64,000 nt of DNA, from assembly GCA_018697095.1 (NCBI GenBank), contig JABHSG010000003.1:420839-484838 (forward strand). Reading direction: 5' to 3'. The stretch's first letter is position 1. The number at the start of each line of letters is the position of its first letter. The notes beneath the pieces are model-generated. The model made no database searches. It was not told the DNA's origin and worked only from the letters and a program-made list of their open reading frames with translations. The position numbers were made by a program, and so were the translations under genes. The stretch comes from an archaeon. Its GTDB lineage: Archaea > Nanobdellota > Nanobdellia > Woesearchaeales > GW2011-AR9. Positions 20,192 to 30,140 of this stretch are shown here, piece after piece.

Positions 20192-20246
20192 AACTTACTA
20201 AAAAAGCTATTTTTTATAAAGCTAAACCTTCATATTATCAATAAAG

Positions 20247-21104
20247 ATGGTAGTATTTACAGATATGGGCCTTGAAGATATTCAAATTCTTTATGGCAAA
20301 GGCTTTGTTGAATTAAAACAAAAAACAATTTATGAACTAGCACGTCTAAAAAAAGGCAGCAAGAAAGGCGAAACAGTTCTAGCAATCTTATACACTTCAG
20401 GTAAACTTCTTTTGCAAGGTAATGAAAAACTCATAAACCAAACAGCAAATTATTTTCGTGGCAAAGCTCAAAACAAATCAAAAGAAGTAAAACCTCAAAA
20501 ATTCAATAAACAAATCGGAAGAGTAATTGGTTCTGATGAATCTTTGAAAGGTGATTCTTTTGGTGGAATTACAATAGCTGCTGTTAAAGCAGATGATAAA
20601 ATCAGATTACAATTAAAAGAAATTGGCGTTGCAGATTCTAAAACTCTTGATGATAAAGAAATTTTGCAAATGGCGATCAAAATTAGGAAGGTGGCGCCTT
20701 GCACAGTAATTAATGTTTATCCACATGAATATAATGATAAAGTGAATCCTAGTGAAAACAAACATAATAATGTGACAGCGCTTCTAAACAATTTACACCA
20801 TCAATCTGCAAAAGACCTAAGCCCAGGTTACCATATTGTAGATAAATATCCTGGCTGCATTGTTGGAGATTTGCAAGAAACTAAAGCTGAGAGTAAATAT
20901 GTTGAAGTAGCTGCAGCAAGTATTCTTGCACGTGCTGCTGCTGTTGATCAATTAAATCATCTTTCTAAACTAGCTGGCTTTCAAATACCTAAGGGTTCAA
21001 CTCATGTAGCTTGGGCTTTTAAAGAATTAAAAGAAAGAAATTTGAATCCCAAAGAGTTTGTGAAATTACATTTTAAGAACGTTCAGAAGGCATTAGACTT
21101 ATGA
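20247..21104 (+). CDS. rnhC: RNase HIII
   Basis: RVIGSDESLKGDSFGGITIAAV; ADSKTLDD; N-terminal TBP-like region; AESKYVEVAAASILARAA. Confidence 0.9.
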   Translation: MVVFTDMGLEDIQILYGKGFVELKQKTIYELARLKKGSKKGETVLAILYTSGKLLLQGNEKLINQTANYFRGKAQNKSKEVKPQKFNKQIGRVIGSDESLKGDSFGGITIAAVKADDKIRLQLKEIGVADSKTLDDKEILQMAIKIRKVAPCTVINVYPHEYNDKVNPSENKHNNVTALLNNLHHQSAKDLSPGYHIVDKYPGCIVGDLQETKAESKYVEVAAASILARAAAVDQLNHLSKLAGFQIPKGSTHVAWAFKELKERNLNPKEFVKLHFKNVQKALDL

Positions 21105-21167
21105 ACGGCAAAAAAGCATTTGCTTTTTGAGCACGTTAAAGCTGCTTTAGAAGAATAAACTAAATCA

Positions 21168-21803
21168 TTACATCTCACTGTTTGCAACATATTCTAAGTT
21201 AGAAATTCTTCCATCTTGTAAATCAATTATTGCTAACCCACAGTTAGCCATTTCTAATAAAGGCATATAACCAAGACCTTTTGCAATCGACGCATTTACA
21301 TGTTTATGCGCTACAACTAAATCTCTGTGATTACTAATTCTTAAAAAATATTCTGCAAGATCTCGTGAACGTTCAGGGATGTCTCTTTTCCAAATTTCAT
21401 TTAATTCAGGATGTTGTGGTAGCCCTCCTCTTGTATTGTAAACTCTACCAACAATCCCTGCAGTGTTTATAGCGCGTGACATTGAAGAACTTCGAATTCT
21501 TCTAAGCTCAATACTCTCGCGTAGCATATAATCTCTAAGTCTTTCTGCTTGTTCAAAACCATCGCTTGTTAATGAACCAAAATCAAGTTCATCACATGAC
21601 AAACCTTCCATCCCTGCAATTTCAAGAACATCTCTTAACACCATATTTCCTTTTAGATAACCACTAAATTCTTCTTCAGAAAAAGGATGGTTTATTGTTC
21701 TAAGCCACATAAAACCTTTAAACTTAGATGGATCCATATGCCTAGAGTACAAATTATTTAATGTCTCTCCATGCCTTGCTAAGTATACTGTTCCATTCTG
21801 CAT
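21168..21803 (-). CDS. Histidine phosphatase (phosphoglycerate mutase-like)
   Basis: VYLARHGETLNN; SSSMSRAINTA; VVAHKHVNASI. Confidence 0.85.
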   Translation of the reverse strand: MQNGTVYLARHGETLNNLYSRHMDPSKFKGFMWLRTINHPFSEEEFSGYLKGNMVLRDVLEIAGMEGLSCDELDFGSLTSDGFEQAERLRDYMLRESIELRRIRSSSMSRAINTAGIVGRVYNTRGGLPQHPELNEIWKRDIPERSRDLAEYFLRISNHRDLVVAHKHVNASIAKGLGYMPLLEMANCGLAIIDLQDGRISNLEYVANSEM

Positions 21804-21836
21804 GACTCTTCAAAAACAAGCCATCATTAAAAATAA

Positions 21837-22385
21837 TCACTTCAAAATTAGTGAAATGATCTTAGAACTAATTTCTTCAACAGTTAAGGCAGAACTGTCA
21901 TATGTAACATCAACTTCAAATTTATTGGCAATATAATTATCATACAATCGTAAAACCTTAGAACTTTCAATCTCTTTATCATGCAATTTGTTAACAACTC
22001 CACGTTTTTTAGCACGAAGCGCCACAACTTCTTTTGGAGCTTCAATATTAATCACTTTTACAACTACTTTTTTCTCCATTCCAAGATCAATAAATGGTTT
22101 TACATATTCTTTTTTGCAAAACGCTTTCTCTACAATCACAGAAAATCCAGAATCCAAGAAACGACTTACAACATCCAAACCCACTAGAGATGCAGTTTCC
22201 AAATCAGTTGAACTGTAATCACTAATCATCCATTTAATCTCATCCAGATTCAAAATAACGCAGCGAGAAAGTCCACTCCAAACTTTTCTACTTATCGTAG
22301 ATTTTCCAGCGCCACTTGGACCATTGATAATTAACATAAATTGCTTTTCTAAACTCACATTAGCCATATTATAACAAAAATACAA
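21837..22385 (-). CDS. P-loop kinase (zeta-toxin/adenylylsulfate kinase-like)
   Basis: Walker A GPSGAGKSTISRKVW. Confidence 0.8.
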   Translation of the reverse strand: MYFCYNMANVSLEKQFMLIINGPSGAGKSTISRKVWSGLSRCVILNLDEIKWMISDYSSTDLETASLVGLDVVSRFLDSGFSVIVEKAFCKKEYVKPFIDLGMEKKVVVKVINIEAPKEVVALRAKKRGVVNKLHDKEIESSKVLRLYDNYIANKFEVDVTYDSSALTVEEISSKIISLILK

Positions 22386-22433
22386 AACTTCACTTAAATA
22401 ACTTTCCAGAAAATAATCTACCTAACTAACTAA

Positions 22434-24851
22434 CTAACTAACAATTCTACTCTTTCCTGCTGTCTTCTCTACCCTTACAACGCGATTCACAAATCCTTCC
22501 ACATTAGGTTCATGTGAAACAATAATTATCTGAGCTAAACCAAGTTTTTCTAAAACATCGCGCAGTCGATCTAATTGTTCAGAACTAAATCCATCAGTAG
22601 GCTCATCAAGCATCAGTAAATCTTTAGTTTTGATTTCATGCACAACATCGTTAATTACTTTATTCAAAGAAAGTCGATAAGCCAAACTAGCAGCAGTTCT
22701 TTCCCCTCCTGATAAATAAGCAAAAGAAATCTCATGTCCATTTTGAGATATTACTGGAGTAAAAGATTGGTCAAGGCGAGCTGTAACTTCGCCTCCTTCA
22801 ACAAGGCTACTAAACCAGTATACAAACAGTTCATTAAACCGATAATAAATTTTTAGCATGATCTCTTTTTCAATAGTGTATGTTAAACTAATGAAATATG
22901 AGGATAGCCAATGTAATTGCTCAGATAACCAAATCAAATCTGCTTTAATTTTCTCAAGTTCAGTAATCTCTAAAATCAAATTTTTCAAATCAATTGACAT
23001 ATGCTCAAATTTAGCGCCAATTTCTGCATACTCGACAGCTCGCTTTTCATAAACCGTGCGCAAATGCTCAAGTTTAATTTTCAAAGAATCAATTAAAGAA
23101 GTAGAAACTTCAATCAAAGATTCCTGCTCTTTCAAATTAGAAATTTCCAAAACTACATTATCTATCTTCACAATCAATTGTGACTTTTCACTTTCAAACG
23201 CATTTTTTTGCTTTAAAAGTTGTGCCTTAACTTCTATTTTTTTCTGAACAGCTCGCAAGTCAGCAACTCTTTTTTGCATACGTGGCAAAGTAATTTTCTC
23301 CTCATTGTTCAATTCCCCAAGTTTACCCATTAAAGAATTATTTTTCACAATAGTTTCTTTCAAAGTCTCCTTTAACGCAACTAAACGCAAACGCCGCTCA
23401 CCCATCAAAACAAGTGATCCTTCCAAACTCTTTTTCTCATCAATCAAAAGGCGTACTTTGTCAATAGCTAAACCACTCTCACGCAAATTAAACACTGATC
23501 TCTCCTCTTGTAAAACAGATTCACGCAAATCTGTTTCAAGTTTCAATATCTTCTCTCGCTCAATTTTGCCAATATGTTCTTTGTGAGATAACCCGACCTC
23601 TTGTAAACATAAACTACATTCTCCAAGCCCAAGAACTTTGTCCAGATTTTCACGAAGTAAATCTGCTTTAGAAAGAGCAGTCTGTTTCAAAGCCAGCACA
23701 GTTTTCTCCTGAACTAACAACTCCTCTCGCCTCTTCTCAAGTCCTAAAATATCTAAATCCAAAGAATTAATCTCTTTTAACCTACTTTCACTTAAAAAAA
23801 ATTTCTCTTCATCAAAATTAATCTCTTGCATCTCTTTTTTCACAGTCCCAAGCTGCGCAGCAACTAGTGAAATTTCACTTTCAATTTTAATTTTAGACTC
23901 CATGAACTTTCTAATCTCACCCTCAAGTCGCAAAATTTCTTCAGAAATTTTCAAGGAATCCATCTCTGAAGATAAAAACAATCCCTCGAGTTCTTCCAAA
24001 ACTTCTCGCAAGGAAAATTCTAACTTCGCCTTGCGATCCAAAAGACCAATTTTTTTTTCTTCACTAATTTTAATCTCTAAATTTAATTTTTCTTTTTTGT
24101 CACGCAGCAAAACCAAACTCTCGAATTTATCTTTGCACGTTCCTAGCTCCAAAGAAGCCTTATCTTTCAAACCCAAAACTCCTTCACATTTTATCTTAAG
24201 TTCCTTATGCTCACTTTCTAATCTCAATTTAGATTCTACTTTGTCCATGAACGGTTCAAGCCTTGTTTCTAAAACAATTTTCTCTCGGCGCATATCTTTT
24301 AGATAGATCTGTAAATTGTCACGCACCAACTTATATTTTTCAACACCAAACAGTTTACGTAAAATGTCAAGTCGATTCTCAGCATTCTCTTGCAAGATAT
24401 GCTTCATCTCTTCTTGCGGGCAATACACAGTATATTTGTAAACGTAATTTTTTCCTCGTCCTGCCAAATCTTCAGGGTAACCAAGTAGTCCTACGATCTC
24501 AGCCTTAAGTTCCACTGGAGTCAAATCGCGCCTAACTCCGTTAATTATCAGATATCCATTACCTTGGCGTATTCCAGCTTTTTGTAAACTAAGGTTACGC
24601 TTAATAGCAACTTCTTTTCCGTCAACATTAAACCATAATTCAACGCTCGCCTTGCTTTCTCCTTTACGTAGAAGTGCTTCAGCAGGTAAATCAGCACGCG
24701 AACTACCAAATAGTGCAAATTCCACCGCTAGTAAAATAGAACTTTTCCCAGAACCAATATCTCCAGAAAGAAGTGTGATCCCAGAATCAAAAGATAGCTC
24801 GCAATCTACGTAAGTACGTATGTTCACTAGGCGTATTTTCAAAAGCTTCAC
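22434..24851 (-). CDS. rad50: Rad50/SbcC-like SMC-family ATPase
   Basis: Walker A GDIGSGKSSILLAVEFALFG; long coiled coils; zinc hook CSLC; signature YLSGGERTAASLAYRL; LLMLDEPTDGF. Confidence 0.95.
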   Translation of the reverse strand: MKLLKIRLVNIRTYVDCELSFDSGITLLSGDIGSGKSSILLAVEFALFGSSRADLPAEALLRKGESKASVELWFNVDGKEVAIKRNLSLQKAGIRQGNGYLIINGVRRDLTPVELKAEIVGLLGYPEDLAGRGKNYVYKYTVYCPQEEMKHILQENAENRLDILRKLFGVEKYKLVRDNLQIYLKDMRREKIVLETRLEPFMDKVESKLRLESEHKELKIKCEGVLGLKDKASLELGTCKDKFESLVLLRDKKEKLNLEIKISEEKKIGLLDRKAKLEFSLREVLEELEGLFLSSEMDSLKISEEILRLEGEIRKFMESKIKIESEISLVAAQLGTVKKEMQEINFDEEKFFLSESRLKEINSLDLDILGLEKRREELLVQEKTVLALKQTALSKADLLRENLDKVLGLGECSLCLQEVGLSHKEHIGKIEREKILKLETDLRESVLQEERSVFNLRESGLAIDKVRLLIDEKKSLEGSLVLMGERRLRLVALKETLKETIVKNNSLMGKLGELNNEEKITLPRMQKRVADLRAVQKKIEVKAQLLKQKNAFESEKSQLIVKIDNVVLEISNLKEQESLIEVSTSLIDSLKIKLEHLRTVYEKRAVEYAEIGAKFEHMSIDLKNLILEITELEKIKADLIWLSEQLHWLSSYFISLTYTIEKEIMLKIYYRFNELFVYWFSSLVEGGEVTARLDQSFTPVISQNGHEISFAYLSGGERTAASLAYRLSLNKVINDVVHEIKTKDLLMLDEPTDGFSSEQLDRLRDVLEKLGLAQIIIVSHEPNVEGFVNRVVRVEKTAGKSRIVS

Positions 24852-24935
24852 AATGCAGCCTCTGCTTTCTTAACATCCATCACAAAGAAAAAAAACTCTT
24901 ACCTTTTAGAGCTTTATGCCACTACAGAGAACATA

Positions 24936-25643
24936 TCAATGATGTTTACTTGTGGTTATTGTCCAACTAGATGTGAATCTATCAGGAAGAGAATTTCGTT
25001 GGTACACTGTGCCTTCAACATCGACTCTGTATACTTCAAATGGTTGGCTTTCTTTTCCCCTGTAAATTTTATCGAGCCTTCGAGCATCATCTTGGACAAC
25101 CTCTGCAAGCATTTTCCAAGGGCCTCCTTTTTGCCAGACAGGACCGGCCATAACTCTTTTCATAACATCTTCTGGAACATCTTGTAAAATAAAATAGACT
25201 CTGTTTTCAGCATATTCTCCAACTTTTAACGTTTGCCTCGGTCCCGGTTTTAATTCATCACTAAATGTAATCTCATATAGTCCATTGTCTTGGATTGTCC
25301 GATTTACATAAGTAGTTTGCGCATTAATTATCACTGCACTTTGTCTTGTTCGTTCCCAATTTTTATTGTTAACTTCATAATCACCTGCTGCAGTTTCAAC
25401 CTGTAACACGCTATTTAAACCTTGATCATTAACGAGAACTTTTGCTCTTGCGACTAAATTTCGATTAGTATCAGCAAAATCTCTTGCAAAATCCAAAGAA
25501 ACACCTTCTAAGGAATGCTTTCCGTTGATAATTAATTGGCCGCTCGTTTGGTCATACTGAAATCGAGAAAGTACTCCTTCGGCCGTTTTTTCCTGCATAA
25601 ACTCTATAATCTCACTGTAGTTATAAACTTTACTACTTAGCAA
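24936..25643 (-). CDS. Hypothetical protein
   Basis: 235-aa ORF, no family recognised. Confidence 0.7.
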   Translation of the reverse strand: MLSSKVYNYSEIIEFMQEKTAEGVLSRFQYDQTSGQLIINGKHSLEGVSLDFARDFADTNRNLVARAKVLVNDQGLNSVLQVETAAGDYEVNNKNWERTRQSAVIINAQTTYVNRTIQDNGLYEITFSDELKPGPRQTLKVGEYAENRVYFILQDVPEDVMKRVMAGPVWQKGGPWKMLAEVVQDDARRLDKIYRGKESQPFEVYRVDVEGTVYQRNSLPDRFTSSWTITTSKHH

Positions 25644-25670
25644 TGATTAAATCACACAAATATCATTTAA

Positions 25671-25812
25671 GGTGCTAATTCCACTGGTGTGTTCACCAGT
25701 GGGCACATGATTTTGTTTGAGTTAAATACCGCGAAGCAGGCTAATAGCGAAGGGGTCGAGTGAAGCGAGCATACTACTGGTCTATTGATCAGTAGTGCCC
25801 CTGAGTTTTTTT
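25671..25812 (+). ncRNA. Candidate structured RNA ending in a terminator-like stem and T8
   Basis: GTGC-taatt-CCACTGGTG-TGTT-CACCAGTGG-GCAC; AGGGG..ACTACTGGTC-TATT-GATCAGTAGT..CCCCT; then gagTTTTTTTT. The G.T pair in the last stem favours the + strand. Confidence 0.55.
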
Positions 25813-26000
25813 TGACTTAATTATCTACTTTTAATTTGAAGAAAACGCTTTCGCAACAAGACCAAAACTCCCATCATCAAGTTGAACAATAGAAGGATCT
25901 ACTGGGACATGAAACCAACTCAATTACAAAAAAAGCAAGCAAGATAAAACCATCAATTTCTTTTTAACCATCATTCAAATGTATTCACAGGAGATATAAA

Positions 26001-26459
26001 ATGTCTACCAAAGGCTTTATAAAAAAACTTCAAAATAAGCTTATTATGTCAGACTATGAATCAATGCTCGATAAAGCCTATGCTGAATTGCCAGAACTAA
26101 TGGCAGAATCCCAGCGTTTTACATTTGAGAAAGTAAAAGGACACATTGAAGGTACTAAGACAGTTATTATCAATCTAAAACAAATTGCAAAAGACTTAGG
26201 TCGTAAACCAGAACACTTGCTAAAATATCTTCTAAAAGAGTCTGCAAGTGCTGGGAAATGGGCGGGTACTCGTGCTATCTTTGCATCCAAAATCTCAGCA
26301 TCCTCTTTAAACAAAAAAATCAAAAAATATGCAAGTGAGTTTGTCTTTTGTTCAGAATGTGGAAAACCAGATACCACCTTAGAAGTTGACCGTAACAGTA
26401 TCACAAGACTAAAATGTATGGCTTGCGGAACTAAAAAACCAGTAAAAAGCATCAGGTAA
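26001..26459 (+). CDS. Translation initiation factor aIF-2 subunit beta
   Basis: FTFEKVKGHIEGTKTVIINLKQIAKDLGRKPEHLLKYLLKE; C-terminal zinc ribbon CSECGKPDT..CMACG. Confidence 0.96.
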   Translation: MSTKGFIKKLQNKLIMSDYESMLDKAYAELPELMAESQRFTFEKVKGHIEGTKTVIINLKQIAKDLGRKPEHLLKYLLKESASAGKWAGTRAIFASKISASSLNKKIKKYASEFVFCSECGKPDTTLEVDRNSITRLKCMACGTKKPVKSIR

Positions 26460-26484
26460 AAGTTAACTTTCTTTTTAATTAAAA

Positions 26485-26817
26485 ATGTCATTAACAATTA
26501 ACATCAAACAAGGCCCGCACGGCACAATTCTAGTAGTTACAGATACTGATATTTTAGGCAAACAATTCGAAGACACAATTTTAAACACAATAACGAGTAA
26601 AGAATCAGCTATCTCTTTAGATCTAACTAGTAGTTTTTACCAAGGTAAAGATAGCAAAGTTGCAAGCATAGCTGAAATTCAAGAAATGGCAAAAGGCGCA
26701 TACATTCTGCACGTTACTGGTCATCATTCAATTGCAGCACTTGAAGAATACATTGACAAAGACCAAATTATGATCATCCAAGAAGTCCCACACGCACAAG
26801 TGCATATGGGCGAGTAA
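26485..26817 (+). CDS. DUF424-like protein
   Basis: Short archaeal protein directly after aIF2-beta, with DUF424-like N-terminus and IAEIQEMAKGAYILHVTGHHSIAALEEY. Confidence 0.65.
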   Translation: MSLTINIKQGPHGTILVVTDTDILGKQFEDTILNTITSKESAISLDLTSSFYQGKDSKVASIAEIQEMAKGAYILHVTGHHSIAALEEYIDKDQIMIIQEVPHAQVHMGE

Positions 26818-26823
26818 ACAATT

Positions 26824-28806
26824 TCAAGATTCTGAAAAGAACTTCTTAATCACTTCTTCAGGTTTACGACTTACCATTAATCCTTCTTTAGGTAAACAAG
26901 AATAGTATTTGTCCCAACTAAATCTTTCGTCTAAGTAAATTACAACTCCTCGGTCTGTTGATGATCGAATACATCGTCCTGCAGATTGAACGCATTTATT
27001 GATCGCTGGAAATGTGTAAGCATAATTCCATCCTTTTTTGTTAAACATTCGGTCATAGTACGCAATTGTATCTTGAGTTTTCAAATCAGGTCGAGCTAGT
27101 GGGATTCCAATAACAACAACTCCCTTGAGTAAATCTCCTGGAAAATCAACACCTTCAGCAAAGTTAGCTCCAGTAACGCCAAACAAAACAGCCCCACGTG
27201 AAGCGTGACTTTTGAAATCCGCCAAGAATCTATCTTTGGCTTCTTTGTCCATATTACGCTCCTCAACAAAAGCTTTCTTCAAAGTCAAAATTTTAGAACA
27301 GACTTTATCGCGAAGTGCGTATGACGGAAAAAATAATGCAACGTTCCCTGGAATCGCCTTAATGTAATTGCTACACTTATTTGCAATATCAGAATACATC
27401 TTATCTGAACGCATTTGATACTTAGTAGAAGTTTCAGGAACAATAATTGTTCTTTTATTCTCCAAGGGAAATGGTGATGGGTATTTCTTGAGTACAGCTC
27501 CATCGGCTCCAAGTAAATCAGCATACATCTTTAGTGGTGTTAATGTCCCACTCATAATCACAGCGCCAGAGACTCCTTTCAAAACATCGCGCGTTACAAT
27601 ACTTGGGTCAAGGCAGGCGTATTCTAATTCAATATATTTTCCAATTTTTCCTTCGACTTCCTTAAGGATACGAGAATAACCAACGCTATCTCCTTTCCAA
27701 GATTCTAAAAACGTGCATACACTACGGCAATAACTTTTTTTAGATCCACTTTCAATGACTAAGTCAGCCACTTCATCAATTTTTTCAATAAGTTCTTCGT
27801 AGTCGCAAATCCCTGAAACATTCAAAACAAAATCTTCACGAATTACTCTTTTTTCATTACTACTAAACTTGCTACTGTAATTACTTGTAGACTTAAACAC
27901 AGCCATGCGTGATAATAAATCGTGCAGTTTAGATAAATAAGAATAAACTTCATCTGCTTGAGCTTTAGAAGCTTCAGCAGCAGCATTACGTAGTACGTTA
28001 GTAGTCAAAGAAGAAGATAACATATCTGCAATTCGGTTTGGCACATTGTGTGCTTCATCAAGTACTAAAATAATATCATCAAAACTAATGTCGAGTTTTT
28101 TAAGAAGAGCATCTCGCACCGGTGGATTGAATAAATAATAATAATCACCAATCATTACATCTGCTTTTTTTGCAATCTCAATTGCAATTTCATAGCTACA
28201 CATCCCTTCGCGGTTCGCTGCAGCCTGAAGTTCTTCGTTATGCATAGGTCCAGCGCCTGCGAGTTTATCGAGTAAATATCTTGCCTCAACAGTTCGTTCT
28301 CCTTTTTTACCACGCACATTAGAAAAATATGAACAGTTCCCTTTACTCACAAGCGATCTGCAAAATTCATTGAAATCATTTCCAAACAGTTTTGCAACAT
28401 CTTGGCCACACATTCCTTTCTTACCAACCAAATCAGAACAAAAAAGTGGGATGTCATGCTTTTTTTTGATAGCCTTTAATGTGTCAACAGCGATTCTGTG
28501 TTGCGTATGCCTATTTGTTAAAAAGAAAACTTTTTTCTTATCTCGTTTTGCTTTAGCTACAGCAACGCATAGTGCTGCTGCTGTTTTCCCTAGGCCAGTA
28601 GGTGCATGTGCAAGGATAATCTTACTGCTACCTTGGCCACCAACATCTCCTGAATAAAGTGTTGCTTCAATATCAGCAATTAGTTCCTTTTGTCCAGGAC
28701 GCATAGTGTCATGTGGAAACAAAATTCGCGATTCAGAAGATTCTAATTGTTCAGGAGATTTAAATGATTCTAAGAGTTCGTCAGTCATAAACAAATCACA
28801 AAACAA
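26824..28806 (-). CDS. XPD/Rad3/DinG-family ATP-dependent DNA helicase
   Basis: HAPTGLGKTAAAL; LVLDEAHN (DEAH); ANFAEGVDFPG; QSAGRCIRSSTDRGVVIYLDERF; Cys residues consistent with an Fe-S domain. Confidence 0.93.
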   Translation of the reverse strand: MFCDLFMTDELLESFKSPEQLESSESRILFPHDTMRPGQKELIADIEATLYSGDVGGQGSSKIILAHAPTGLGKTAAALCVAVAKAKRDKKKVFFLTNRHTQHRIAVDTLKAIKKKHDIPLFCSDLVGKKGMCGQDVAKLFGNDFNEFCRSLVSKGNCSYFSNVRGKKGERTVEARYLLDKLAGAGPMHNEELQAAANREGMCSYEIAIEIAKKADVMIGDYYYLFNPPVRDALLKKLDISFDDIILVLDEAHNVPNRIADMLSSSLTTNVLRNAAAEASKAQADEVYSYLSKLHDLLSRMAVFKSTSNYSSKFSSNEKRVIREDFVLNVSGICDYEELIEKIDEVADLVIESGSKKSYCRSVCTFLESWKGDSVGYSRILKEVEGKIGKYIELEYACLDPSIVTRDVLKGVSGAVIMSGTLTPLKMYADLLGADGAVLKKYPSPFPLENKRTIIVPETSTKYQMRSDKMYSDIANKCSNYIKAIPGNVALFFPSYALRDKVCSKILTLKKAFVEERNMDKEAKDRFLADFKSHASRGAVLFGVTGANFAEGVDFPGDLLKGVVVIGIPLARPDLKTQDTIAYYDRMFNKKGWNYAYTFPAINKCVQSAGRCIRSSTDRGVVIYLDERFSWDKYYSCLPKEGLMVSRKPEEVIKKFFSES

Positions 28807-28833
28807 TTTGCATATAAGCCTATTGGTGTAACT

Positions 28834-29529
28834 CTAACTAAACTTCTTAACGTGCCGCTCTAACTCTTTTCTAACAAAGGCCATATCATCCTGATTACTC
28901 AAATGCACAACTCGATTAGCTTCTTTGTCCATTATATCCACATGTGCATACCACTGTTCATCTGTAAATATGCTCAAACCTAATTCACTACAAACCTTAT
29001 TCAATATTTCTTGAGCATTAGCAACTAGTTCTTCAGAACCTTCTACGTCTAATTCGCCTAGTACTGCAATCTCAGCTTCAAAAAATATGCTGTGAATTGG
29101 CACTGTAGAACTTTGTTTTGGTGGCGAGATAACCTCTATTATTGCGAACTCTATAATTGAACCATTAACTTCTAATTCATATCTTTCAGAATGCCGCTCT
29201 GCCCAAATAACTCTATCATAGCCTAGTAGCTTAAGTGCATTAACAAGTCCCATATATTGTCCTTCACCTAAATATACAGAAACTTCTTCTCGGGAATCGC
29301 TGCCGCCCCATTTACCTTTTTTAATACTAAGTTCACCAACTCCATTAGTAATCTTTGAGCGAACATCTAAACAAGCACCATCTCCTTGTTTCAACTCATC
29401 TACATCCATACAACAAAGCATCTGTCTTTCCTTACGTTTAACATAACGTCCATTCGACTTCAAATGAGAAACTAACTTAGAATGCAAAAAACCACTCAAC
29501 GGACCACGCACTTCTACTTCAATCACCAT
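28834..29529 (-). CDS. CYTH-domain (class IV adenylyl cyclase/triphosphatase-like) protein
   Basis: MVIEVEVRG N-terminus; alternating charged beta strands (LDVRSKITNGVGELSIKKG). Confidence 0.55.
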   Translation of the reverse strand: MVIEVEVRGPLSGFLHSKLVSHLKSNGRYVKRKERQMLCCMDVDELKQGDGACLDVRSKITNGVGELSIKKGKWGGSDSREEVSVYLGEGQYMGLVNALKLLGYDRVIWAERHSERYELEVNGSIIEFAIIEVISPPKQSSTVPIHSIFFEAEIAVLGELDVEGSEELVANAQEILNKVCSELGLSIFTDEQWYAHVDIMDKEANRVVHLSNQDDMAFVRKELERHVKKFS

Positions 29530-29738
29530 TTAATTATCGCTCTTCTAACTAGATATAAACTTACTGAAATGAAACACCTATCAATTCGTCACTATGCCAA
29601 AATGGTATTGCTTTCAAAAATAGACGATAACATAGTTTCATTCAAAAATAATTCTACTAACCTATAGGCTGCGCAAGAAAGCTTTATATAATGCAAATCG
29701 CAAAAATATTCTGAGGGAGATGGATAGAGATATCCGAG

Positions 29739-30035
29739 GTGGAAATAATTATGCCAAGTTTAAAAGAAAATAACAAAAGTATTTTTGAAGTATTTTTTAG
29801 AGAAAAACCTGCAATGATGCTCGTAGAATTAAAAAACGCGAATTCGCAAATCTACGCAAGTGTCTTAGCAAAACAAATTGACTGCACATACTCTCATGTG
29901 GTAAAAATTCTGCAAGAAATGCAAAAAGCAGATTTAATCAAGTTCAAAAAGGAAGGTAGATTGAAGCTTCTAGAACTTACAGGTAAGGGTCAAGAAATTG
30001 CAACTAACATTGAAAACATTAAAACAAGACTTTAA
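29739..30035 (+). CDS. Winged-helix transcriptional regulator
   Basis: IYASVLAKQIDCTYSHVVKILQEMQKADLIKFKKEGRLKLLELTGKGQEI. Confidence 0.82.
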   Translation: MEIIMPSLKENNKSIFEVFFREKPAMMLVELKNANSQIYASVLAKQIDCTYSHVVKILQEMQKADLIKFKKEGRLKLLELTGKGQEIATNIENIKTRL

Positions 30036-30140
30036 GTCTTACTTTTTTTTTTCTTTTTTAACTTCTTTATTTTATCCTTACAAATAATTTTTCTTAAATA
30101 AAAATAATTGATTATGTCATTTATCGGCGCTTCTATTATT

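Noticed and set aside
23902-24306. 134-aa + ORF opposite rad50
   Set aside because: Antisense to a strongly supported coding frame; Ser/Lys-rich shadow translation.
25831-25923. 31-codon minus ORF (TTG start) SWFHVPVDPSIVQLDDGSFGLVAKAFSSN
   Set aside because: Could be a remnant of a decayed gene, but there is no start context or recognisable family; not enough to call.
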